A stretch of 64,000 bases of DNA, taken from positions 130,247 through 194,246 of the forward strand of contig KN832555.1 in NCBI GenBank assembly GCA_000827205.1. The letters are read 5' to 3'. Source of the DNA: Plicaturopsis crispa FD-325 SS-3. Lineage: Eukaryota; Basidiomycota; Agaricomycetes; Amylocorticiales; Amylocorticiaceae. A program made the position numbers and the translations under genes. Below the pieces are notes generated by a model. It saw nothing but the letters and a program-made list of their open reading frames with translations, ran no database searches and was not told the DNA's origin. Shown here piece by piece: positions 22,401 through 32,952 of this stretch (position 1 is the stretch's first letter; the number at the start of each line of letters is the position of its first letter).

Positions 22401-22487
22401 AGATTCCAAGCTAATTAGCTTGTGCAAGGGGGGCCCCTTGTCCAAGCTAATTAGCTTGGGTATACGTGAGGTCGAGGTGGAAGTCGA
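19458..22487. mobile_element. DNA transposon with long inverted arms and 8 bp target duplication
   Basis: The element is 19466-22479 (3014 bp including the gap). It is flanked by gaagtcga at 19458-19465 and 22480-22487. The same promoter without insertion is seen at about 13580 and 28470. Ends begin cacctcgacc / ..gaggtg. The two arms, about 19466-20345 and 21584-22479, are inverted copies of roughly 0.9 kb with clear divergence. Each arm carries two copies of the palindrome ccaagctaattagcttgg around a ggggcccc core, and a CGA/CGG trinucleotide tract. No transposase is visible in the sequenced interior. 8 bp duplications fit hAT, KDZ or P-like families; long arms recall Mutator-like or fold-back elements. 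Superfamily is undecided. Confidence 0.85.
21022..21583. other. Assembly gap (562 N)
   Basis: A run of N lies between the two arms of the inverted-repeat transposon. Long inverted arms are a common cause of assembly failure, so the true length may differ. Reading frames drawn across the N are meaningless. Confidence 0.98.
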
Positions 22488-22773
22488 GGCAGGACGCAAG
22501 CACAGATGCCCAAAAGACGCGGCGATTTGGAATAAGACGCGGCAAAGACGCGTTTACGTACCACGTGTACGAATTCATGGACCTACCGTCGTCTACAACG
22601 TTGCCCACAACTGGTGGCCCTTGTACTCGCAACACCCAAGAACTAGCGCAGTTCGAACGATGTCTCTTCAAACCCCCATCGTGCCCTCGTAAATCTCGTC
22701 TACTCCTCCCAGGACTTTGCTACGCAATTGTTATCTTGCGTTGATCAAGCGCGGCTTTCGCAAGGAACGCCAA

Positions 22774-24129
22774 ATGAATAAAGACACCGCTCGATGGCCA
22801 TGGTGGACGAAAGTCTCTGCCGAACGGGCCCAGCAATATCTAGAGGACACTGAGAACGGTGACTTCGATTTAAAGGACGTCGAATTGAAATGGCGAGATC
22901 TCCATCCTACCCTTCGACAACGCGGTTACCGCCTTCGCCCACGTTACAACACGGATTGGAAACCGTCGTGGGTGGGTACGAACATCGATCCGTACTGGTG
23001 CGAAGACTCCATTGCACCGGAGGTTAGTAGCTATGCAGTTCACGTGTCTATCGTGTTTCTCACCAATACGAAACAGGAATATAATGTCATGGACGCCACC
23101 CGGAACGATGGTTTGGTGGTCGCGATCAAGCGCATAGACTTGAGGCCTAACAATGACGAACTCGGAATCGCGTGTCTCTTATCTTCTCCTGCTCTCCGCT
23201 CGAATTCCCTCAATCACTGCGTGCCTATCCTAGATGTTTTCCGGGATCCAATCATACAGTCCAGGACGTATCTTGTTATGCCGATCCTTCGCCCATTCAA
23301 CGAACCTGCATTTCAACTTCACGGCGAAATCGTCGACTTCGTGAGCCAGACACTGCAAGTATGTCTTGCCAGTAACTCTCGTGTCTTGAATTCCCTCACT
23401 TACTTGGGACCAGGGACTGTTATTCATGCACGAGCAGCATGTGGCCCACCTGTGCGTTTTAACTCTTACCGGTTGTATTGCGATCCCTCTGAAAACATGC
23501 AGTGACTGTGGCGCATTGAACATAATGATGGATGCTACTGCGCTCTATCCACAGGGATGGCATCCATGGAGGTTGAACTACGCACCCAATGCCATCACCA
23601 AAGTGTCACCAGTGGCGTCGCGAATTGACCACCCCGTACGGTATTACTTCATCGATTATGGGCTCTCCATCCGTTTCTTCGAAGGCGAATCGTCAATTAT
23701 ACGCACACGTGGGGGGATCCCACAGGAAAAAACCGTCCCCGAGCTGTTAGTCGACGCCCCCTACGACGCCTACAAAGTAGACATCTATATCCTTGGCTGC
23801 GTATATCGCAAAGAGCTGTACGAAGTAATGAATCCCTCCTTTATCTCTTACTTCGGCACGCTGACACGGCAACAATGCAGAAATTCACAGGCCTAGACTT
23901 CCTCTCCCCCCTCATCGCGGATATGACACACCCGGATCCCAGTCGACGCCCTACCTCTGCAGAGGCGCTCGCACAGTTTCGTCGCATACAGGCGCAGCTG
24001 GATTCCTCGAGCGCGCGGTGGCCGTTGCACCCGGTCGACGAGATTCTACCCGTGCGCGTGGTCCGCGACACGGTGGCGGCGGCGAAGGGCGGGATTAGCA
24101 GCATCATGCGCTTCGTCGGGCAGCAGTGA
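22774..24129 (+). CDS. Family B atypical protein kinase B8
   Basis: Exons 22774-23022, 23077-23358, 23414-23451, 23503-23824 and 23881-24129 give 379 aa. The N-terminal block is NKDTARWPWWTKVSAERAQ with LKWRDLHPTLRQRGYRLRPRY. VAIKRI, HCVPILDVF, YLVMPILRPFNEP, HLDCGALN, IDYGLS and YDAYKVDIYILG are seen. Exon 2 is two codons longer than in B6 (LRPNNDELG). The last exon ends FVGQQ and is nearly identical to that of B6. It is head-to-head with A4 across the transposon, leaving about 620 bp of shared promoter if the element is removed. Confidence 0.82.
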
Positions 24130-26320
24130 CAGAAATCAAGCGATGCGCGCTTTAAGTGAGTACATCGAATTTTGTTTTTGGTGCACGTTTTGACAAGCAT
24201 GGACAGTATGTACTTAATCTAGGCTGTAGCCACCCACCTCATTTAATTATTATTATTGGAAGCTCTCTTCATGGTGAGCCAGTCACGCACACCTTCGACC
24301 TGGTAACCTGTCCCGAACGCTTCTATGCTAGAAACTGTATCGAATCGATTCTCTAGATTCTGCCTGCCAGGGAACTCATCGGAGCGATAGCCGTGTCTCT
24401 ACAGGAAATTGTGTATACTGCTCTCGACTACAAAGCCGATTTTTCAGCCCCCGACACCGCAGCACTTTCGGCAGGATAAGGAGTCCCCCAAGAGGATCGA
24501 TCACCAGCACAGCAAGTACTGCCGAGGACAACAGGAATACAACGCTAGCCTTCAAAAGGGCTGTAGAGAACCACGTCGCGTGAACCACAAGATATCCTTG
24601 TGAAACTGCCTTGTCCGTCGTGTTTTGTTTATCTGTCTTGATACTTAACATACTCTGCGAAGTACCTTATACTCTATGCACGACTTCGTTGGGAAAAAAT
24701 CGAGTGCCAGATACAAGGGCGCTTCGATCGTCGTGTCTTATATCTTGAGTATGCCGCTCTGGATGCACAGTGGCCTGGTCTGATTTTTCCCCTGACAAAA
24801 GCTTGACCGCTAATCGACTTGAACACCTAGAGCCATCCGATGATCGCAGACGCCACCCCAATGCCTTGGTGGACGAGGGTCACTCCAGAAAGGGCACAGC
24901 AGTATCTCAATGATACCAAAAATGGTCGCTTCGATTTGACGCCCGCCGAGAAGATATGGCGAGATTTACGGCCCACCCTTCAACAACGTGGCTACCGTCT
25001 TCGCCCTCGTTATGAGACAGACTGGAAGCCTTCCTGGCTAGGTACTGATATCGACCCATACTGGTGCGAAGACTCCATCAAACCCCGCGTCAGTGGCTTT
25101 GAAATACATGTGTATTCTGTGTTTCTGACCTATTGCAGGTAAACAATATCATAGACGCCACTCGCGACGATGGGCCAAGCGTTGCGATTAAACGCGTTGA
25201 ACGCAAGCCCGACGAGGTCGAGATTGCGAAATTCCTCTCCACTCCTGCGCTGCGCGGTGATCCCTCTAACCACTGTGTTCCCATCCTTGACGTGTTCGCC
25301 GATCCGATCAAACCAGACAGAACATACCTGGTCATGCCGAATCTTCTCCCGTTTGATGTCCCTGGATTTGGATCTATCGGTGAAGTGGTTGACTTTGTAG
25401 GCCAAACCGTGGAAGTAGGTCCAATTTGCGTCACCAGTCCGTTTCCCGTTTGACTTAAGCTGTACGGACACGCTTTTTGCTAGGGCATCTTGTTCATGCA
25501 CACTCACCGCGTGGCGCATTTGTGAGTATGCATTGGACAACCATTTGTTTTCAGCTGAAGTAGAAGACTCGTGCAGAGACTGCGCAAGATTCAACATAAT
25601 GATGGACGCTACCTCTTTGTACCCCAACGGGTGGCATCCATGGAGGTTTAATTATGCGCCAGACGCAATCACTGAGCTTCCATCGCTGCCATCGCGGACT
25701 CATCATGTCCGATATTATTTTATCGACCATGGACTCTCCATCCGCTTCTACGAGGGCGAATCCTCTGTCATACAGACGAGTGGGGGAGCGCCGCAAGAAA
25801 AAACGGTTCCAGAGCTTGCTATCGACGCCCCATATGACGCCTACAAGGTGGACATATATATTCTTGGTTGCGTATATCGCAAAGAACTGTATGAAGTAAT
25901 CGATTCCTCCTCTATCTTCTACTTCGGTACACTGACACGGCTGCACCACAGAAATTTGCGGGCCTTGACTTCCTCTCCCCCCTCATCGCGGATATGACGC
26001 ACCCGGATCCCAGCCGCCGCCCGACCGCCGCAGAGGCGCTCGCGCAGTTCCGCCGCATCCAGGCGCAGCTAAACCCCTCGAGCGCGCGGTGGCCGCTGCA
26101 TCCGGTTGACGAGATTCTACCCGTGCGTGTGGTGCGCGATACAGTAGCAGCGGCGAAGGGTGGGATCAACAGCATCATGCGCCTCGTCGGCAGCAGTGAC
26201 TGAACCACGCCTTCTTCAGTGAGTACATCGTACATTGCCTTTGGTGCACGCTCTGACAAGCGCGAACAGTCCGTATTGTAGCCACCCACCTTATCTAATT
26301 ATTATTATTGGAAGTCCTGC
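23793..26320. repeat. Segmental duplication, copy 2
   Basis: Partner of 14870-17425. It holds the end of B8, the spacer and B9. The spacer has about 30 bp fewer than copy 1 (for example near 24418 versus 15499). After about 26320 the two copies part ways. Confidence 0.85.
24840..26203 (+). CDS. Family B atypical protein kinase B9, altered C terminus
   Basis: Exons 24840-25088, 25139-25414, 25484-25521, 25577-25895 and 25952-26203 give 377 aa. It is the near-identical duplicate of B7, with the same HLDCARFN loop and DHG motif. One G of the ctcgtcgggcagcag run in B7 is missing here, so the last residues change from GQQ to GSSD. The change affects only the final residues and probably not the fold. 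Confidence 0.8.
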
Positions 26321-26535
26321 TCATGCCACATGGTGCATGGTGAGCCACCCTCGCACACCGTCGACCATGGATTATGCTGATCATTATCACGGACGTTTTC
26401 ATCCTAGGTACTGTATCGAATCGACTTGCTAAAATCTGCCTGCCAGGGAACTCATCGGTCTGTAGGAAATTGTGTACACTACTCGGATCAAATAATGCTG
26501 GACTGCAAAGCCGGATTTTCTGCCCCAAAGACATA

Positions 26536-26878
26536 TCCCTCACTACTTCACAAACCTCGGCCACTCTATCCGCTTCCCTCCGGGCGATGTGCCCATCATA
26601 CCCCCCGGTGCGCGTATCCCGCACGAAGACCCCGTCCCTGGGCTGTCCGCCGACGCGTACAAGGCGGACGTGTACATGCTCGGCTGCGTGTACCGCAGAG
26701 GGCTGTGTCGGGAGTTCATGGGGCTCGATTTCTTGCAGCCACTGGTTTCTGGCATGACTGAGCGAGATATTGGCCGCCGCCTGACCGCTGCGGACGCGCT
26801 CGCGCTGTTCCGCCGCACGCGGAAGCCGCTGTACATGCGGCGCCGGCTCCGGCCTGTGTACGAGAGGGTCCTCACGTG
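26536..26878 (+). pseudogene. Family B kinase-like fragment B10
   Basis: A 5'-truncated copy of the B5 subtype. It begins within exon 4 (HYFTNLGHSIRFPPGD.., with the DFG Asp absent as in B5), keeps the joined exon 4/5 (RRGLCREFMGLDFLQPLVSG), and runs to MRRRLRPVYERV. There it joins abruptly at about 26878 to sequence from the 3' flank of an A gene. At its 5' end it joins spacer sequence. It appears to be a recombination product between array units. Confidence 0.7.
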
Positions 26879-27025
26879 GGACCGTGGGTGTAGACGGCCA
26901 GGGCACTAGTCATCGTACCCTTGGCGGCTCCGGCTAAGGAAGAAGGGCGTGCCACGCACATCGAGGGTATGTTCTGCCAGTAAGTCAATGTCATCCATGG
27001 AGACGTAGGCTGTCCCGTTCCGCGG

Positions 27026-28161
27026 CTACCGCCGCCGCCGCACTTTGAGCACTTTAAGGATCGCGTCGCAACATGAGTGGAATGCGCGGACGGGGTGCAA
27101 GCGGGAACGAGCCCTGGAGCCCTTGAGCGGGGTGCAGTTGGGCAACGGTAGGGGCGATGAGCAGCGGCGGGCGTTTTCTTCTGTGCCTGCGGGGCGACAC
27201 TCGTCCGTAGGCGGTTCGGCAACGAGCGTGTTCGCGGTCGATACGCCAGATGTGGCGCGGACGTGAGTGTCGCCCTCGCGGGGGTTTGCTGAGATTTAAA
27301 CTGAGTACGGCGTGAAGATATGTATCAGACAAGTTACTCACAGGAAGGTTTTACAGGCACAAAGTCGGACGCGCGTAGGTCTTCGAAATCTGGACATGTC
27401 CGCGAGCGACGTAGCGGACCTCGGCGAAGTCTGGCGTGGAGACATACATCCAGCTCGGCTACGAGACGAGGCGGAGGAATCCAGTTAGTTCCACCGGAAG
27501 ATGGGGGAGGCATAACTGTGGAATTATGAGCACGTTATGGCATGAGTAAAAAAACAGTGATACTCACGAATGCTCGTATTCGTTTGCTGTATGTAATTGC
27601 GCGGACCGGTGGGCGTGGCGGTAGAGGGCACACGATTGTTTCGAAGCAACCTCGTGCTTAGGATTTGCGCCCTTTTCTGATCACTTTGAGACTTGAATGT
27701 GATCATCAGCCTTTGTCTGTAAGGGATTTCGAGTCGGACACACCAATATTTTGCCACGAAGGCTGGTAACATCCGAGGCCGTTCTGGAGATCGACGTCGA
27801 GAGTCCATCGAACATCAGCGAGAATTGCTTCGAAAACGAGAGAGAACCGAGTGCATCAGTGCGCAGTTTTTCCGCCGCCTTGCGATGCCTAGCAATTGAA
27901 TAAGCACCGTGATTATGAAGTGAATATACATATACCTTACCCAGCGAGACGGCTCTCCATCCTGGACACGGAACGTGGATTGTCCGAGGTAAGAAGGCCC
28001 TCTTCGATGCAACACTGAAACAATGATTCGGTATCCTCGAGGACCTCGACAAGATACTTAAACTGGTTCTTCGGAAGTTGACTTGAAATGAAGGCGTAGA
28101 GGGCCGCTACGATGCCGATGGTACCCGCGATGTAGCCAAATACATCCGCGCCCAAACTCAT
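27026..28161 (-). CDS. Family A membrane protein A5
   Basis: Exons (minus order) 27941-28161, 27744-27888, 27568-27691, 27342-27515 and 27026-27288 total 927 nt (308 aa), phases 2,0,1,1. Residues 8-28 are the membrane helix (FGYIAGTIGIVAALYAFISS), followed by LVEVLEDTESLFQCC. Exon 2 has LRTDALGSLSFSKQFSLMFDGLSTSISRTAS. Exon 4 has WIPPPRLVAELDVCLHARLRRGPLRRSRTCPDF. Exon 5 has VRATSGVSTANTLVAEPP and ends in a run of Arg (VRRRR). It is head-to-head with B11 and tail-to-tail with fragment B10. Confidence 0.77.
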
Positions 28162-28779
28162 TTTTTTGCGCCAGAGTTTGTGGCGTAGCAGAACCTACAA
28201 AGCTAGTTCAACAGGGACTATAGGAGGTCTAGTAGTTCACTCACTAGAGGTGTAAAAGTCGACGCGCGAGTCTGCGGTGGACTTGGAGAGTGTAGCTGAC
28301 TATGGGGAGGGTGGATTGACGCTGAAAATTCTGAGCGTCATCCTGTGTTGGACTGCATCCTTATAACACAAAAGGAGTGAAGTCCGTCTGCAACGCCTGC
28401 TTCTGAAAAGTTGACCGTCAGTTCTGAGAACCCATTAAACATTGAATCCGCGTGTAGCACTGTAGCAGCAGAAGCCGAGGCAGGACGGAACCAGAGAGAG
28501 GTGCGAAACTCCGAGACTCCGATCCTCCGACGCGGCAATTTCGAACAAGACGCGGTTTCTCTGACTACCACCTGTACGAAATTCTATGGACCTACTGTCG
28601 CCTACAACGTTGCCCACAACCGGTGGCCCTTGTACTCGCAACGCCCTAAGAACTCAGCGCAGCTCTAGTAACGGCGTCTCTGAACCCTCATCGTGTTCTC
28701 GCAAACCCTGTCTATTTCCCAAAATTCTCTACGCAATTGTTATCTCGCGTGGATCCACAATTTTCACAGCCCACACCAG
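28162..28779. promoter_or_regulatory. Shared bidirectional promoter between A5 and B11
   Basis: The 618 bp region is homologous to 4463-5062 and 13264-13856. It has gcgtcatcctgtgttggact followed by gcatccttataacac near 28340-28370 on the A side, the agaagccgaggcagg equivalent of the transposon target near 28470, gacgcggtttct, and cctacaacgttgcccacaac plus ttgtactcgcaacgcc on the B side. Confidence 0.6.
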
Positions 28780-30136
28780 ATGGATAAAGACACCGTTCGA
28801 TGGCCCTGGTGGATGAGGGTCTCTCCAGAACGGGCACAGAAACATCTGGAGGGAACCCAGAACGGCGACTTCGATTTGCAGGACGTCGAATTAGAATGGC
28901 GGGATCTCCATCCTACCCTTCGCCGACGCGGTTACTGTCTCCGCCCCCGTTATAACGCGGATTGGAAACCTTCGTGGGTGGGCACCAACATCGATCCATA
29001 CTGGTGCGAAGACTCCATTACACCCGACGTTAGTAGGTATGAAATACACGTGTCCGTTGTGTTTCTCACCACTTGAAAACAGGAATACAATATCATGGAT
29101 GCCACTCGAAGCGACGGTACAGTCGTCGTGATTAAATGTGTCGACCACGGTCCCGAGGAAACAGAGATTGCGCGTTTCTTGTCCTCTCCTGCTCTCCGCT
29201 CGAATCCCCACAATCACTGCGTGCCTATCCTAGATTTCTTTCCGGATCCGATTGTGCCGTCCAGGGCGTACCTTGTTATGCCAATCCTTCGCCCATTTGA
29301 CGAACCCGCATTTCAACTTCGTGGTGAAATTATCGACTTCTTGGACCAGACTCTGCAAGTAGGTTTCCACTAGCAATTCGTATGTCACGGATTCCCTCAT
29401 TTACTATTTAGGGACTATTGTTCATGCACGAACAACATGTAGTCCACCGGTGCGTCCTATTCCTCGCCAACTTATCGTGACTCTTGACTCTTATATATGT
29501 GTAGTGATTGCGGCGCAATGAATATAATGATGGATGCTACTGCGCTCTATCCAGAAGGATGGCATCCATGGAGGCTCAACTACGCACCCAATGCCATCGC
29601 CGAAGTCTCGCCAGTCGCGTCGCGAATTGATCTTCCCGTTCGGTATTACTTTATCGACTTCGGACTATCCATGCGTTTCTCTGCGGGCGAATCGCCCATC
29701 ATTCGCACACGCGGGGGGATCCCGCAGGAAAGGACCGTCCCCGAGCTGTTAGTCGACGCCCCCTACGATGCTTATAAAGTAGACATCTATATCCTTGGCT
29801 GTGTATACCGCAAACAACTGTACCAAGTACTTACGGTGGTCCTCCCCGTGTCCATCGTTCTAGTACGCTGACACGACAACTATACAGAAATTCACGGGCC
29901 TCGACTTCCTGCTACCCCTCATCACTGCGATGACGGACCAAGAGTACAGCCGACGCCCAACCGCCACGGAGGCGCTCGCACAGTTCCGCCGCATCCAGGC
30001 GCAGCTAGACCCCTCAAGCGCGCGGTGGCCGCTACACCCGGTCGACGAGATTCTACCCGTGCGCGTGGTGCGCGACACGGTGGCAGCGGCGAAGGGAGGG
30101 ATCAGCACTATCATGCGCTTCGTCGGGCAGCAGTGA
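28780..30136 (+). CDS. Family B protein kinase B11, the only copy with canonical HRD and DFG
   Basis: Exons 28780-29028, 29083-29358, 29412-29449, 29505-29826 and 29888-30136 give 377 aa. The lysine motif reads VVIKCV. The split codon across intron 3 is CG|T, so the catalytic loop is HRDCGAMN, and the metal-binding motif is DFG (YYFIDFGLS). VPELLVDAPYDAYKVDIYILG follows. All residues expected for catalysis are therefore present except that the Lys two places after the catalytic Asp is Gly. It could be the ancestral-like active member. It is head-to-head with A5 and first of a tandem B11-B12-B13. Confidence 0.82.
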
Positions 30137-30876
30137 CACGTAACGCGCGTTCTTCAGTGAGTACATCGTACATCGCTTTGGGTGCGCGTTCTGACAAGCA
30201 CAAGCAGTACGTATTTTAGGCTAGGGCCCCCCAACTTATCTAATCATCATTATTGAAAGTTTCTTCATGGTGAGCTGCGCCTCAGCACTTACAGCCGATG
30301 CCTGTGCTGATCTATCGTCACGGACGATTGTGCTGGGAATTGTATCAAATCGACTCGCCAGAGTTGGCCTGCCAGGGAGCGCATTCGAGAGATAGCCCTC
30401 TTTGTACAGGAAGGTGTATATATTACTCGGACTATCGCTCGACTGCAAAGCCAGATTTTCTGCCTCACACACCGAAGCAATATCGCCTGCATAAGGAACA
30501 CTTCAAGGGAATCAATCACTGCCAAAGCAGGCATCGCGCTAAGGGCAACGGGAATACAGCGCCGACCGTGCGGCCTGCAGAGAACGACGTTGCCTGAACT
30601 ACAAGAATGCCTTGTCAGAACTTCCCCTGCCTTGTCTGTTTTCTTTTCTTTATCGGCCGTGACGCTCATTATATTTCAAGAAGCACTCTGTATGCAAGAC
30701 TGCGCTGGGAAAAATCGAGCACCGACTACAAGAGTGCTTTGTTCGACATGACCTGGCTTGTTCATCTCGCCGCCTTATATCTTGGATCTGCCGCTCTGGA
30801 TGTGCATCTACCAGTCTGATTTTTTCTCCGTATACAGGCTTGACTGCTAATCAACTTGATAATACAGAACCATCCG

Positions 30877-32242
30877 ATGATCGCAGACGCTGCCTCCAAG
30901 CCTTGGTGGACGAAAGTCTCTCCGGAAAGAGCACAGCAGTATCTAGAGGATACCGAGAACGGTCGCTATGATTTAATGCCCGCAGAAGAGATGTGGCGAG
31001 ATCTACGGCCTACTCTCGAGGCACGGGGCTACCGTCTCCGCCCTCGTTATGATGCGAACTGGAAACCATCGTGGCTGGGTACTCATATCGATCCGCATTG
31101 GTGCGAAGACTCCATTAAACCCGATGTGAGTAGTTGTAGAATACGCGTGTCTTCTGTGTTTCTAACTACTGCAAACAGGTGCATAATATCATAGATGCTG
31201 TTCGTGATGACGGGCTAGGCGTTGCGATTAAACGCATCGAAAGTGGACCCAACGAAGTCGAGATCGCAAAATTCCTGTCCTCCCCTGCACTGCGTGATCA
31301 TCCTTCCAACCACTGTGTTCCTATTCTTGATGTGTTCTCGGATCCGATTCAACCAGGCAGAACATATATTGTCATGCCCAATCTCCGCCCATTCGACCTC
31401 CCCAAATTCATGTATTTCGATGAAGTGGTTGACTTCGTGAGCCAGACCCTTCAAGTAGGTTGACTTTCGAAGCGCGTTGGTTGCTCGTCTGATTTATGCT
31501 AAATTGCTCTTCGTCAGGGTATACTGTTTATGCACGAGAACAATGTGGCTCACCTGTGAGTAGGTTTCCGTCCGTCGAACATGCGTCTTGAGCTAACGTG
31601 TACCTGTGTAGCGACTGTGGCGCATTCAATATTATGATGGACGCTACCCCGTTATACCCTCACGGATGGCATCCATGGAGGCTCAATTATGCACCAAACG
31701 CGACCACTGAGCTCTCAGCGCCGCCATCGCGGACCGACCATCATGTCCAATACTATCTCATCGACTATGGACTCTCCCTGCGTTTCTTTCCGGGTGGATC
31801 GTCCATCATACGCACACGAGGGGGAATTCCACAGGAGAAAACAGTTCCAGAGCTGTCAATCGATGAACCGTACGACGCCTACAAAGTAGACATCTACATT
31901 CTCGGATGCGTTTATCGCAAGGAACTGTACGAGGTGCTTAAGATCTCACTCCCTGTCGCCCCTGCTCCAGTCGCTGACAACGAAACCCCGCAGAAATTTA
32001 CGGGCCTCGAGTTCCTCTTACCGCTCATCTTAACAATGACGGACCAAGAGCCTAGCCGACGCCCTACAGCCGCGGAGGCGTTTGCACAGTTCCACCGCAT
32101 CCAGGCGCAGCTAGACCTAGCGAGTACGCGGTGGCCGTTGCATCCGGTCGACGAGATCCTTCCAGTGCGCCTTGTGCGCGACACGGTGGCCGCGGCTAAG
32201 GGCGGAATCAGCACCGTTATGCGCTTCGTTGGGCAGCAGTGA
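30877..32242 (+). CDS. Family B atypical protein kinase B12
   Basis: Exons 30877-31125, 31179-31454, 31518-31555, 31612-31933 and 31994-32242 give 377 aa. VAIKRI, HCVPILDVF, YIVMPNLRPFD, HLDCGAFN, IDYGLS and YDAYKVDIYILG are present, ending FVGQQ. Intron 4 (31934-31993) is 60 nt with no stop in frame, so retaining it would add 20 residues after KELYE. The start MIADAASKPWW is preceded by the same acceptor-like ..acag|aaccatccgatg as B7, B9 and B13; an in-frame ATG 21 nt upstream also exists. Confidence 0.82.
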
Positions 32243-32952
32243 CAAAAATCTCGCGACGCGCAATATTGGTCAGTATAGTTATTGCATCTTCCTACGTGTG
32301 CACGTTTTGACATGCAAGTACGTGTTTTGGGCTGCAGCCTCCCGCCTTATTTTCTTGGCGTGGTGAGTTACGCTTAAACACTGTCGACCATGGCTTATGC
32401 TGTCAACTTGTCACGGACATTTTGATTCCAGGAACTGTATGGAATCGACTCGCTAGAATTTGCCTGCTAGGGGACTCGTTGGAGCAATAGCCGTTTTTCT
32501 GGAGAAAGTTATGTATACTACTTGGACTGTCGCTCGACTGCACAGCTAGATACACCGAAGAACTATCGCCAGCTAAGGAACCCGCCAAGAGCTTCGATTG
32601 GTGCCACAGCAGGCGTCACGCTGAAGACAACGGGAAAACAGCGCCAGCCTACAGGCGTACAGAGAACCACGTCTCGTGGATTACAAGAATCCCTCGTCAG
32701 AACCTCTTGCCTTGTCCGTCGTTGTTTCTTTATCGTCGTCCTTGACGCTCATTATATTCTATAAAGTGGCACCTTGTTTGCAGGACAGAAGCTCAGAACC
32801 AGATACAAGGGCGCTTTGTTCAAAACACCCTGGCTTGTTCGTCGTGCTTCATATAATGCGCCTGCTGCTCTGGATCCACAGTCACCGACTTAGTCTGACC
32901 TCCCTCCTTTGAAGCTTGACTGCTAACTGACTTGATTACACAGAACCATCCG

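Noticed and set aside
19466-22479. LTR retroelement interpretation of the repeats at 19.5 and 22.5 kb
   Set aside because: The repeats are inverted, not direct, and the target duplication is 8 bp; it is a DNA transposon.
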